Assembly: GCA_020736575.1 (NCBI GenBank)
Contig: JAGPYM010000074.1
Span: 1-64,000 of the forward strand
From: Thelonectria olida
Lineage: Eukaryota; Ascomycota; Sordariomycetes; Hypocreales; Nectriaceae
Length of the DNA: 64,000 nucleotides
Reading direction: 5' to 3'
Made by a program: the position numbers and the translations under genes. The notes beneath the pieces are model-generated. The model was given only the letters and a program-made list of their open reading frames with translations. It did no database searches and was not told the origin of the DNA. Below, piece after piece: positions 12,246-22,883 of this stretch. Position 1 is the first letter of the stretch, and every line of letters begins with the position of its first letter.

Positions 12246-13535
12246 AAAATATAATATAAAGCTAAATATAATAAAAATTTATAAGAATAATATTAAAAAT
12301 ATATTAAAATTATAATATTATTATATATTATATATTAATTAAATACAAATTTATATTTTATATATAATATTTTAAAATTATATAAGCTTATTAATAGTTT
12401 TTAAAACTATAAAAATAATATTATATATTAAAGCTTTAAATTTAATTTAAAGCTTTTTAATAATAAAATAATTAAAACTAATATTTATACTTTTTAATTT
12501 AATAGTAGAAGTAATAATATAACTTAACTCCTAATAAAAGTAACTATAAAAGGTAAATATATAAAAGATAGGGCAATAGAGGTCCGGAGGAAAATTGTCT
12601 CTTATTTGTAATTAGTTATAACTATAAATAAAAGATAAAATAAAAAATAGGTAAACTAAATAATTAAAAGGGAATAAGTAAAAATTATTAAAATAAATTA
12701 TAAAAACTAGAGTAAAAACTTAATAAACACTTTAAAAAGGTATAATATTTATCCTTAAAAGTTTTAAGCTCCCTTTTTAAGTCTAAATAACTAGATTTAG
12801 TAAGAAGCTTAAAGTACCTAATTCTTATTAACTTCTAATAAAAATCCTCCATTTTTATTACTATACTTTCGACTAATAACTTACTACTACTACTATATTA
12901 AATAAAGCCTTTTAATAAGCTTTTTAAATTTCTTTTTAAAAGTTTATATTATTTTAATTAGTAATAGCTAGAAAAATATATTAATATATATTTTAAATAA
13001 ATTAAATAAACTTATTAAAATAGTTTTAAAAAGTATATAAATACTTATAATTATAAAAATAATAGCTTATAAAATAATAAAATACATATAATATTAAAAA
13101 GTTAAAACTTAAAAATAAATATAATTATATATATATTTTAATTATAAGAGAAATATAAAAACATATATACTTATTAATAAAATCTATAAAATAAATAAGT
13201 ATATTAATTATAAAATAAGAGAAATATAAAGTGTATTATAATAGTAAAAGTTTTAAAATTATTATCTTTAAATAAGTAGATTTAAACTGCTATATAATTC
13301 GCATCTTTATACTAACTCCTTTAGGCACCCCGTGGCATGCGCAGTTAATCGATCCGCAAGTTATTCGCCTTGCAATCGATAGGACACATAGTGTATATTT
13401 AGGAACGTTAGCATCTCCCCCCGTAATTGCAGATCTCGTATTATCAATTGTCCTAGACCACCATACAAGATAGCGTATAACTTCTTTACTAGCATATTAT
13501 CACATCTGTAAGCCTCTTCTCAAGTAGAGCCTTAA

Positions 13536-13923
13536 CTGGAAATACGAAATGCAAATGTAACGTGGGGCCTCGTTTGTCAAAACGACGAAATAATAGTGAT
13601 CTCAGTGGCTTGAGTCATATACTTAAGTACATTCAAATGGGATAGGTATTATGTCCGACTGGAAATACGAAATGTGAATGTAATGTGTGGCCTCGTCGAT
13701 TGAAACGATGAAATAATAGTGATCTCAGTGGCTTGAGTTATATACCCGAGTATATTCGAACGGGATAGGTATTATGTCCGACCGGAAATACGAAATGTGA
13801 ATGTAATATGTGGCCTCGTCTGTCGAAACCACGAAATAATAGTGATCTTAATGGCTTAAGTCATATACTCGAGTATATTTGAATGGGATAGGTATTATGT
13901 CTGATCGGAAATACGAAATGTGA
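13536..13923 (+). repeat. 123-bp tandem repeat, three units plus a partial fourth
   Basis: The phrase GGAAATACGAAATG recurs with a strict 123-bp period (starts near 13536, 13659, 13782 and 13905). Each unit continues with GTGGCCTCGT, GAAATAATAGTGATCT, a GGCTTAAG/GGCTTGAG step and GGGATAGGTATTATGTC. Units differ by scattered substitutions, mostly transitions, without length changes. The array sits at the right edge of the AT-rich block and runs directly into a kinase relic. It is not recognised as a known element. Confidence 0.85.
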
Positions 13924-14060
13924 ATGATCAACGAAGACGACGACAACCCCTCTTGGCGTTCATTCTTGATTGATCTTGACTTCGCCATCAGATAGAAGCG
14001 GGACGGCACTCTCGGGGGCAACGGGGAAGACTGGAACGAAGCTTTCATAGCTGCGGGTAA
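13924..14060 (+). pseudogene. FunK1-type fungal protein kinase relic
   Basis: About 45 codons that read like the catalytic-loop/activation part of FunK1 kinases: NPSWRSFLIDLDFAI (the IDLD takes the DFG-like position), then a charged stretch and FIAAG. An in-frame TAG falls at 13992-13994 directly after FAIR. No kinase sequence could be followed beyond about 14060. FunK1 genes are commonly expanded and scattered in filamentous fungi. Assignment is by motif resemblance only. Confidence 0.55.
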
Positions 14061-14609
14061 GCCCTCTGTGCTAAAGTTCAAGGGCGCTTGTGACCTCGTA
14101 CCTCATGCTGCACTGCTATGGCTTGATCTTTGGCGGAACTGCCGACTAGAGCTGCGAGACATTAAGTTGATGCACCTCTCTGGGCGTGCCCGATTGGCAC
14201 TGGAGCCTGGAAGCGGGAAACATGCGGTCAGGCCGACGTCAACAACCGAACTTGAAAGCCTGCGTAGTGCCCAACCTGAAAGTCGCGTAATCAGTAATCC
14301 AACACTTTGTCGCGCTGCCACCGGATATAGGTTAGGCTACTACCTACCGAAAGGCAAGCAAACGTCCGTATTATAGGTCCGACCCAAGCGAGCGGAGAGA
14401 AAGTGCCGAATATCGATTGGCAGCACAACGTTGCGCTAGCATGTCTCAAAAGAGCAAGTCTGCAGAGATACGGGCTAAACACCTAGCGCTTCTAGCTTTG
14501 CTGAAAAGCCCTGGCTAGAAAAGCTTGGAAAGTCCCACGTTTCACTGCATAAAGTAAGTTCTGATTCCAGACCATTCCAATGCCTTTCGCTTTTTATTTC
14601 CGTGTTGTG
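14061..14609. other. Region between the FunK1 relic and the caspase-like gene
   Basis: About 550 bp of normal composition. Short frames occur on both strands but none shows a domain. No tRNA was found although the segment has some stem-forming sequence. Confidence 0.5.
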
Positions 14610-15905
14610 CTAGTTTGTGTCATTTTTTAGGCTTACATTTAGCTCCCGTACGCTAAGTGAATATAATGGCAGGTATGTACTGTTATATAGTGCTGTCAGA
14701 GAATCTGTCACAAAGGTGACAAGATTAGTGGATGCGTTTTGAACGCCCTTGATGAAGGCGACGATGTCGGTCGATGCTGGTTGATCTTGTAAAGGGTCGG
14801 CAAGTGCAGTCTTGAGATAGTCAAACAGTTTGTGTACAGCGATTTGGCCGTCCTCGCCTAGAACGTTGAGGGGACGACAATGATTCGACGAGTCATTGCC
14901 GAGCAAGTTTTGACCAAGGTTCTTGACATCATTTGCGAACGACAAAGTTGATGTAGCAAATTCAACATCCTGGATGGCGGCCGGTGAGTCCTTTGTCAGC
15001 CATCGGAGCAGCCGTGACGCAGTGTTTGAATCAAGAACGTCAAATAGAGACAGTCGAAGGGTTATCGACTTCGTCGGATCGCGTGACTTGCCAGAGTCGG
15101 CAACAATGGTAGTGTCGCTCAACCTAGCCAGCTTGATTGGGCCCGCAGATGCGTCACCCGTCAAAGAGACATAGAAGGGCTGGCGCTGCAGTCCAGCCTT
15201 TTCATCAACCATCCGTCTCTGTAAGGCAGGTAGAGTGAGATAACCATCAGTCGTAATCATATCTTTCATTTCCCGAAGCAAGACTCGGGTGAAGGATGGG
15301 AAGTTCTTCTTGCCGATCGGTGTCCATTGATCTTTGTCTGTGGCTGCCAGAAACTCGACGCCTCGTGAGACGTGATTCCGCGCAGCCTGCCCAGCATAAC
15401 AGCAATCAAGCAAAATAACCACATCACACGGGGCGATGAGCAGCTGCGGCTGTATATTTGACCAGTCTAAAGTCGGTTCTCCGACGTTCTTGCTACAGCC
15501 GATCGTGAGTCAACGGCCGATTTGGGGATGTCACCAGTTGGATACGCACGCGGCCCAGGTACAAGGGCTTTTGGTGGACGTTTTCGGTCCACCGTGACCA
15601 CTGTAGTAAACAATGATGAGATTCTCCTCTCCGCCGCAGACGAGGATGAACTGAGCAATGCAGGCGTTAAGTGACAGCTCCGAGTTTCTAGAAGGAATTC
15701 TGTACCGCTGGACCGAGTAGTTGAACTCGACACGAAACGTATGGTCCAATTCGTTCAATTCTGCGTCCAGGTGAGCACCTATGTCATCGTCTTCCCAGGC
15801 GAGAAGGAGCACGTTGACGGCTGTGTACCTCTGAGTTCGACGAGTCTGGTAATCGGACAGCTTTTTAGCCACCTCTTGAGTGAGATAGTGATCGCTGGAT
15901 GACAT
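14610..15905 (-). CDS. Caspase-like (peptidase C14) domain protein
   Basis: Predicted cysteine peptidase of the caspase/metacaspase fold, acting after acidic or basic residues if active. Two exons: 15905-15550 and 15492-14610, with a 57-bp intron (GTGCGT donor, CTGTAG acceptor, TTGAC branch-like site); 412 residues. The catalytic His is in YYSGHGG (about residue 100) and the catalytic Cys in LLDCCYAG (about residue 150). The splice joins WAA to KNVGEPTLDW, the usual link between these two motifs. It lacks the Q/N-rich prodomain of classical fungal metacaspases. The C-terminal 250 residues have no recognised domain. Caspase-like proteins of this kind occur alone or as effectors of fungal NLRs; here it neighbours several death-related genes. 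Confidence 0.85.
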
Positions 15906-16318
15906 TTTGCGTTCAGTGTCAAGATATCACGGGTGCATTTTACATTTTTTTCAAGGTGAGCCTCGTTGGAATTACGGCCTGTATAAGACAAGAACCGAGC
16001 GGTCTAAGTTGGCAGAATTTTTCATAATTAATTTCATCTGTTTTGTTTACTTATTTTGTTCACAATTTCATTCCCAATACAGATTACAATAAAAAATACC
16101 ACCTTAATAGTAAGGTCTCTAAGGATTAATTAGATATACATTAGGAACCTTTTACTATGACGTTTCAGCCCCTCTTGCTGCATTACTCGGATTTCCACTC
16201 CGTTCTTTCTCCCGTGGCGGCGGCCCTTTTATCCCGCGTGTTTACTCTTATAACAATACCGAAGCCCAACTTCCCTCCAGGCATCCGGCTGCTCATTTCT
16301 GGAGTGAGGGGGGAGGTG
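15906..16318. other. Spacer between the caspase-like gene and the piggyBac relic
   Basis: About 410 bp, AT-leaning near 16020-16150. It holds TTAA tetramers (for example 16104-16107) of the type piggyBac elements use as targets, but no matching inverted terminal repeat was found on the other side. Confidence 0.4.
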
Positions 16319-17930
16319 TTAGATTTCGCTTATTGAATTGCAGCCGTCGCCTGACCGATATCTCTTCCGTGATGTTCCTGCATTTCCAAAAGCCTCGAAG
16401 ATATCATCAGATATGCGTTGCCGCCAGTCAACTTGAGAGTTAAAAGGGGCCCAATTGACAGAGCTTTGTTGTTGTAAAAGGAAGCTGTTGATAAGGGCCA
16501 CATTTGCTAAGAAGGACCAAGATATGGCCCTCCAAGCCCCCGTTAAGACCTTGTGGTCAAGGCTATAGTAGGCATGAAGCTGGTCGCTCGTATCAACAGA
16601 CCCCATTTCATCGTTGTAAGCAGCCGAGATCGACGGGACCCAGACCACAAGCACAAGGTTACCACCAAAATAGCGCTGCATCGGCCGTGCCCGGGGTCGT
16701 GTTGTTGTCCGCCGGCGTCGGACTCTTCTCCGGAATATACAGTCGTAAGCAGCAGCACGGGCGCATTATCCTTCCACGCGATTTGATTGGCCTAGTAGTC
16801 GTATTAACAGGTTAGTAAGGGAAAGAGGGCAAAGGGCCATCGTCTAGAATACTGACCAAATTATCAGCTGTAGGTATAGCCCTCAAGGCACCCCGATTCC
16901 AGTCTAGCTTGCCGTCATTGCCAGCTTTCTTCCAAGCTGCTATATCTTTATAAATACCACAGTGGACACGGCAGGTCCCTGTAGCCCCGACGTTGCGGCT
17001 ACGAAGGACTCGGAAGAGGTCGGGCGAGGAGAATAGGTTATTAACGTAGACGTGCTATGTCGCTTCTGGCAGCAAGTTTGTAAGGGCAGGGACGACGCTT
17101 TGGGTCAGGTTCAGGGGAATCTGTCTCTTCTTCCGGCGTGGCCGTTGTCGGGTTGGTAAGCCCACAGGCCCGAAGGTTGTCTCGGGCGTGTGAAAGATCC
17201 AGCGCAATACATAGCCTCTTTAAGCAACAGCCCGAGCCTTGAAGCCCTTGGGGGTCGGTTTTGAAGGTACCATGACTGTCTCTTTCGCCCGTCCTGTGGA
17301 TCGGATCATGATTTCGTCTACAGCGATGTGTGTGCCCGGCTTGAAGAGCTGCGTGGATGCTTCCTGCAGCCGGTCAAACCATTCGCTGGCTTTATTGGAG
17401 TTTTTCGGGAGCCCGTTTTGTGCGGCAGCGGCTTCTTGAGAATAGATTCGTATCCGACGGTTGAGGAGGAAAGAACGGGTATAGGGCATGAATTTGACGA
17501 TAGAATGTTGTGGTTTTTGACTCTTCTTTCGAGGGACAGACCAATAGCTCTCAAATTGAGGCTTCTTATGCAGCCCGATGTAAATAAGGATGCCAATTCA
17601 TAAATACAGCTCTGAGACGCAAGTTGGGCTCCATTTGGTGTTTCTAGACTGTTCTGTTGATATCTGGGGCTCTGGAACCGTATTTGTATATGTAACCCAG
17701 CTGTTAACTAGGTCTTGAGGAAGAAAATGAAGAAATAGCTGTAATGGTGTTGAAGGCAGAGGTTCAATGTGAGGTTCACGGTCAGGAAGGTCGAAAGGCT
17801 GAAAATCATACCCGCGTTGTGTGATTGGTGGAAGGTTAGGCCGGCACGTATTATCAGCCGGCTGCTCTCGTTGGTTACCGTCAATACAAATACGAACTTC
17901 CTCGTCGAAGGCATTCACTACAATAGTCAT
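16319..17930 (-). mobile_element. piggyBac-family DNA transposon relic (DDE_Tnp_1_7 transposase), inactivated
   Basis: Transposase pseudogene read from ATG at 17930. The N-terminal FHFLP/LVTYTN-type region, GILIYIGLH, YWSVPRK and MPYTRSFLL are followed by the first catalytic Asp in VDEIMIR. The region continues through NLFSSPDLF and, after a 65-bp intron with an ACTAAC branch site, through LLLTTVYSG to YNDEMGSVDTSDQL, which holds the third catalytic Asp. In-frame stops occur at 17600-17598 (TGA in place of a Trp), 17222-17220 (TAA for Gln) and 17057-17055 (TAG for Gln). The second catalytic Asp position reads Asn (17042-17040). A frameshift lies near 16700. All four point lesions are C-to-T/G-to-A type. 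Terminal repeats were not identified. Confidence 0.87.
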
Positions 17931-18069
17931 CGTGCCGGTAGTAACAGCTTGTGGTGTTGACAGTTGAGGTCGCGTTTTTTGGTGGCCCTAGGCCTAACGC
18001 GACGCGTGCCGTCAGGTATCTCTGATGTCACTACCTAGTGCCGGGGGTCATGGGGGGGGCGGGGTACAT

Positions 18070-18400
18070 GAATGTTGCCTTACGACTGCGAAACGGATGG
18101 GATGATCGATCGTCGAAAAGAGAGCAGAACGATAAGCTCCTCTAGAACGCGGTCAGGGCCAGAGGCAAAGAGAGCGAAGTGGACAAGGAACTTGTGAATC
18201 GCGTGGCTGAGGTCGCGGAGGAAAGAGGCGTCAAGATGGCGACTATAGCACTTGCTTGTTGTCTGAGCAAAAACGTCCTTCCTATTTCCGGTCTGGGAAC
18301 AAAGACAACATCGGCATGCAGTAGAGGCGATCAGCTTGAAGTTGGCAGAGGAAGATGTCTTGTACATTGAGGAGCCATGCCAGCGTAAGATGTACAGATG
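18070..18400 (+). pseudogene. Aldo/keto reductase C-terminal relic
   Basis: Fragment of an NADPH-dependent aldo/keto reductase. It keeps VDKELVNRVAEVAEERGV, MATIALACCLSK and PISGLGTK (the C-terminal cofactor-binding helix and strand). After a frame change it continues as EAISLKLAEEDVLYIEEP, the usual tail of AKRs related to versiconal-hemiacetal reductase/voltage-channel beta subunits. An in-frame TAG lies upstream near 18145. The N-terminal barrel is missing. It lies 0.3 kb from the 3' end of the bZIP gene. Confidence 0.75.
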
Positions 18401-18678
18401 TAAGCAGATCTCTTTTAAAATGTATTACTTTATTTGTCTGACCGCATTTCGCGGCTTATGAACCACCTTCCCCCAATTTTTGTATCGGTTCCCCTCAGCC
18501 TCCATATCCATTTTGCTGTAAGACAGTCTCACGGTTGTTATGCATTCTGGTACCCACTCTAGCGAGATCCTTGACCGGCCCTCTGGTCCGACTTCCATTG
18601 AGCCGGCGTAATCTGTGAAACAAGGTAATACCATTCTTCCGTGGAACAAGATTAGAACATATTAGATTCTCAATTCTT
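18401..18678. other. Spacer downstream of the bZIP gene
   Basis: About 280 bp. A 74-codon minus frame (18425-18649) is present but has no recognised domain and no ATG-led context that would support it. Confidence 0.4.
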
Positions 18679-19802
18679 CTATGAATATGAGTGTACTCCT
18701 GGTGTATCGAGTTGTAAGGACTCCTCCCCCCTTATTATTCTCCAGCGATTACTTATTTTCACAAGTTCCTCACAGCCCTCTAAGATATACGCCCATTTCT
18801 TTAGGAATCCAGGTGTTACTTCCCAATTTTCCTTCACATGTGGCTCTCCCCATACGATGAGCCCTTGTCGGCCAGCAGTTAGTTCATCTGTATCTTCTTT
18901 GCGGACTATCAACTGGCTAGGTGTTGGAAGGTTGTTGAAGGCCCCTTGTTGACTGGGTGATGTATCGCAGAGTAGGGTTCCAACAAGATCATACAAAAAC
19001 TCCATGTGATTTAAAGAGGTTTCCCATTTGATGAGATTGTCCCTGAGTTGGGGAAAAGGAATCATGTTAATCCAGAAAGAGTGGGGATGGTTCATTTGCG
19101 AAGTAGTTGGCAGGAGGCAGTTGGGAATCCTCGGATGGACGGGGTAAATAGTTGCATGGCCCCAGCACGGCGCAGTTGCGTGAGATAGTGCGGGCATATC
19201 TGCGGCCATCTCGAAAGGGGCATCTACCTGGATGGTCAAGAGATTTAGCATTCTCTTAATGGAGACAAGTCCCCGGAAGACGTTGTAATGAATAAGATGA
19301 AGCAAGTGGTCGGCGGAAAGAGGAAATTCGACATTATGTGATGAGTCTGGTTCCGCTGAGACGACAGCATTGTCTAGCCCCCGACAGACGACTCCCATCC
19401 GGGGTGACGATTGCAGCATGCCAGCGGGAGATGGTAGCGGTGAGCTCGGAACGACTGGTGCGCTCGCGACCTTGGATGGGGCATCTTCGGGGCCGGGGGG
19501 ATTGGGCTCTCTGAATCGCCAACGCCAACGATGAACCCGATAGGGACGTCGGCCTGGGGGGTCACCTCGGCCTCGTTCGCTTTAAGTCGCATCCCTGGGG
19601 CGAGACTTATGAGTACATGCTGCCATCGAGGAGTGGAAGACGTGAAGGGTGGGCTTAGTGCATCCTGTTACTCACTATGTGCTCTTTGATTCACCCGATT
19701 CTGGACCCTTTTCTGCTGTTTCCTAGCTTCGGCGTCTGCCCGACATTTATCGACACACCTTACCTCGCCATGACGACGCATGTCGGAGGAGAGTGGTTCC
19801 AT
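18679..19802 (-). CDS. bZIP-type transcription factor with DUF3425 domain
   Basis: Predicted nuclear DNA-binding regulator. The basic region lies at about residues 27-45 (ARKQQKRVQNRVNQRA), crossing intron 1 into HRMRLK. The C-terminal DUF3425 region has SFWINMIPFPQLRDNLI, then GLIVWGEP, WEVTPGFLKKW and CEELVKISNRWR, the hallmark order of this family. Exons: 19802-19676, 19594-19566, and 19506-18679. Intron 1 (19595-19675) is well supported. Intron 2 (about 19507-19565) is inferred to restore the frame, and its exact acceptor among three adjacent AGs is unsure. Predicted length is about 327 residues. The longer frame begins at a GTG, so ATG 19802 was chosen. It is divergent from the SDR at 20412, which it might control. 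Confidence 0.8.
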
Positions 19803-20411
19803 GTTGTCTGAAGGAGCTAGACTGCGTGGCGTAAGCGAGATCCAATGCTGAAGGGAAGGCCGAAAGAGAGCGTGGAGGAGGAGAGGAAAGGGCTTCACTG
19901 TTGCGTCTCGTCTCGAGGAGGAGTTAGAGTCTTTAATCAGATGACTCCACTCCGCGAGCTAGGCCAAAAGAGGCGAAAAATGTCAGTTCGGTGCTTGTAA
20001 TTATTAGTTAAGCTTTCGACCTGAATCTCCGCCAGCCATACCAGAGAAGGCGAAAAATATCAGCCGGAAGTTTTACTGATAGTTCTCTCGACCCACCCGG
20101 CTGGCGTCTTGCACGACGCTTGACAACCACACGATGTTGAATTCTGATGCAAGAGTACGTACGGGCTCCTTGCACCACGGAGATAGGGATCGGATTTTAG
20201 ACTGCTGAGTTCTTTAGAGATTTGTAATGTCGTATCTTCATGGTATTGGCTACGTGAGCCTCGACTGGGTGGCCGTGACTCTTCACCATGACAGGTATAA
20301 ATTGTTTACTTTTCGCTCTCCCCTCGCAGTCTCAGCATTAAAGTCATCGACATCTTGTATCTTGCTCACTTCGATCTTCTACACCTTCAAATACGAACCA
20401 CCCCCTCCAAA
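19803..20411. promoter_or_regulatory. Divergent promoter region, bZIP/DUF3425 and SDR genes
   Basis: About 610 bp between two head-to-head starts. It has a CT-rich stretch before the SDR ATG, usual in fungal promoters. No specific binding site could be assigned. Confidence 0.4.
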
Positions 20412-21413
20412 ATGTCTCGTTACGCTGCCGCACACGCCAATCCAAATGGGCCGGGGGACTCTCGGCCAACAGCACTTCAGATTATCAAAGATGAAGGATT
20501 GGAAGGCAAGCTCAAGGGCAAGGTCATCATCATCACCGGTACTTCTTCTGGTATCGGCATCGAAACAGTGCGTGCCCTTGCCACCACTGGAGCTACGCTG
20601 TTTCTGACGGCTAGAAGTCTCACTAAGGCTAAGACTGCGCTTGCACATATTCTGGAACAGGCCCATGTGGAGATTATTGGGATGGATCAAGAATCCTTTG
20701 CCTCTGTCCGCAATGCCGCCAAGGCCATCCTCGAGAAGACTGATCGGGTGAACATTCTGATTAACAACGCCGGCATCATGGCCGTGCAAACTCTCAAGTT
20801 CACCAAGGATGGACACGAGTTGCAGTTTGGCACCAACCATCTGTCTCACTTTCTGCTCTTCCAGCTGCTTAAGCCGGCTTTGCTAGCTGCCGCGACCCCT
20901 GACTTCCCGTCTCGTGTCGTCAATGTGGCCTCTAGCGGCCACCGATTCCACGGGCTCAATTCGTCGGACAACTACAACTTCCAAAAAGGAGATTACGAGG
21001 CGATGATTTCGTACGGTCAATCTAAAACGGCTAATATTCTCATGGCCAACGAGATCGAGCGCCGCTACGGATCGCGAGGACTACATGCAACAAGTCTTCA
21101 CCCAGGCCTGATCGATACCCCCCTTTCGAAGCACATGCCACCTGGCGCTATGAGCGCCATCCAGGCAGATCAAACCTTCCGCAAGAACATGAAAACTCCA
21201 GAGCAAGGTGCTGCCACCACAGTCTGGGCCGCGATCGGCAAAGAATGGGCAAACAAGGGAGGCAAGTATCTTCATGACTGTGCCGAGGCGTTGCCTGCTA
21301 CAAGCGGTAGTGATCAGCTGGCTCCTGTTTACGCCAGCCACGCCTATGACCCGGAGAGCGAGGCTCGGCTCTGGAAGGACTCGCTTAAGATTGTGGGCTT
21401 GCATGATGAGTAA
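20412..21413 (+). CDS. Short-chain dehydrogenase (retinol-dehydrogenase/WWOX-like)
   Basis: NAD(P)-dependent oxidoreductase, single exon, 333 residues from ATG 20412; the frame runs further upstream but the added 19 codons are unlikely to be used. Motifs: TGTSSGIG cofactor site at about residue 44, NNAGIMA, VVNVASSGH (catalytic Ser region), YGQSKTANIL (catalytic Tyr and Lys) and LHPGLIDT after the active site, all usual for the family. No signal peptide or membrane segment, so probably cytosolic. The substrate is unknown. Its orientation relative to the bZIP/DUF3425 gene suggests possible co-regulation. It could act in secondary metabolism or detoxification. Confidence 0.9.
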   Translation: MSRYAAAHANPNGPGDSRPTALQIIKDEGLEGKLKGKVIIITGTSSGIGIETVRALATTGATLFLTARSLTKAKTALAHILEQAHVEIIGMDQESFASVRNAAKAILEKTDRVNILINNAGIMAVQTLKFTKDGHELQFGTNHLSHFLLFQLLKPALLAAATPDFPSRVVNVASSGHRFHGLNSSDNYNFQKGDYEAMISYGQSKTANILMANEIERRYGSRGLHATSLHPGLIDTPLSKHMPPGAMSAIQADQTFRKNMKTPEQGAATTVWAAIGKEWANKGGKYLHDCAEALPATSGSDQLAPVYASHAYDPESEARLWKDSLKIVGLHDE

Positions 21414-22883
21414 GGGAAACATGTGTTCTCTATCGAATGGTTGACCTGGATTCACACCCGGGGGGACTTGGAAAACGTTTCTTATGGGAGCGATAGTACT
21501 ACCACGTTATACTGGAAGCATAGTTTTCTTGTCTGAGACTTAACGGTTGATGAGAAGATATTAAGCCAGGCAATAAAAGAGCTTCCATAAAGGCGACATG
21601 GTCGCGGTTGTGCTTAGGATTCATCTCGAGACTATTATTATGAATTGACGAGAACTCCATTCCAGTTGCTATAGCTGAGTCTTACTCGCCGTTGACCCCA
21701 AACTGCCGACCAACAACGAAGGATATCGTGCAACGTCTTCGGGATACGGAATACGGAGACTTACAAATCACAGACAAGTCCCCCGAAGGACCGGTTGTAA
21801 AGAGGCGAAAGACGACCTTGTCCTCCTTTGATCAGTATCGTAAGCGCTACTGTCAAAGCCAACCCTCCGGTCATATTCATCCGCTAGCAAGCCAGCATGT
21901 CTGGGAGCGACAGGGACGTTATAGACCCAGTCGAGTATTGGATTCTTAAGAGCTATAGGCTGGTAATAACTCATCCCTTCCTACCCTGTAATTCCTTTGT
22001 GCATCACAGTTCTGGTCATTCGGCCATTGTAGTAGTCATCAATTTGCACGAGGACCAATTTATTCACGAGTTTTATATCGAACTAGGGTAACAGATAGCC
22101 ACCGCGGTAATTGGCTGGCCAAACATCGATATGACCTAGGTTAAACGCCCTTGGAAGCCACCGTTTTACCTTCCTAGCCGAAGGTGGTGTCAAACAGGAG
22201 CTTTAACGCACTCTCGCTGGTCTCAGATTGCAGGGACACAGCGAGTCCAAGTCTTAGGATCTCATTTTACCCACTAGGCAACAGTTAGATGCCGCTGAGT
22301 CGCTGCAGGTTCGCTCTTGCTCATTGGCTACATCTCCAGACTCTGCAGTACAACGGAGGCAAGTGGAGGCAGTCGGCTCGGGCCGGCCCTTATTCCTCGG
22401 TTGGGCTGGAGCAGCCAGATAGAAAACGGGGGAGTCTGTTAGCAGCATTGGTATGGCGGAACGAAACGCAAGCTCATTCCTATTTCATCTCCATTTCAAG
22501 AACCGCCAGTCATCCCCAGCGGCTGAGAAGCGAGTGCCTCAATTGACGCGACCAGACACCTGTGGAAGTGGACGTGACGCGTTGAGGTTGCTGAAGAAGG
22601 CATTTTATACTTTGAAATGGAAGCGGCGGGGCTAATGAACCACTTTCCTTGTCTAGTTATCCCTATTTGGGGCTATTCGGCAAAGAATATCCTTTGCATA
22701 TGCAGCAGCTACCATTGCTGGGAGTGGTTCACCAGCAAGCCATCACTGCAAGATATCCAGTGTAGTAGTATAGGGGTGGTCAGTACAAAGTTAGAGAAGA
22801 CTCCCATGTACAATCTCTAGTACTCTCCTTTAAATTCAGCCAATTGAGAAGTCTCAACGCAAAATGGTTATGCTGTTTCTATC
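21414..22883. other. Intergenic region, no supported gene
   Basis: About 1.5 kb of normal composition. A plus frame at 21692-21949 contains CRPTTKDIVQRL, vaguely like the end of a protein kinase C-lobe, but nothing upstream supports a kinase. Other frames are short and domain-free. Confidence 0.5.

Larger units (their letters stand above)
7171..13300. repeat. 6.1-kb AT-rich block, RIP-degraded repeats
   Basis: Sequence made almost wholly of A and T, with very few CG dinucleotides and dense TA/AT steps. No frame longer than 60 codons is open on either strand. Modules recur within the block in direct and inverted orientation (listed separately), which shows it derives from multi-copy elements. 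This is the expected product of RIP, a fungal process that converts C to T in repeated DNA. The original element class can no longer be read. Confidence 0.85.

Noticed and set aside
14240..14340. Stem-rich segment considered as a tRNA on the minus strand
   Set aside because: It has no proper B-box and no cloverleaf.
16100..18060. TTAA-flanked terminal repeats for the piggyBac relic
   Set aside because: TTAA occurs on the left but no matching inverted repeat or right-hand TTAA near 17930-18060 was found, so element ends are not called.
18425..18649. 74-codon minus-strand frame
   Set aside because: No known domain and no neighbouring exon that would join it to the bZIP gene.
21692..21949. Possible kinase C-lobe tail
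   Set aside because: Only one weak phrase (CRPTTKDIVQRL) resembles it; no catalytic motifs upstream.
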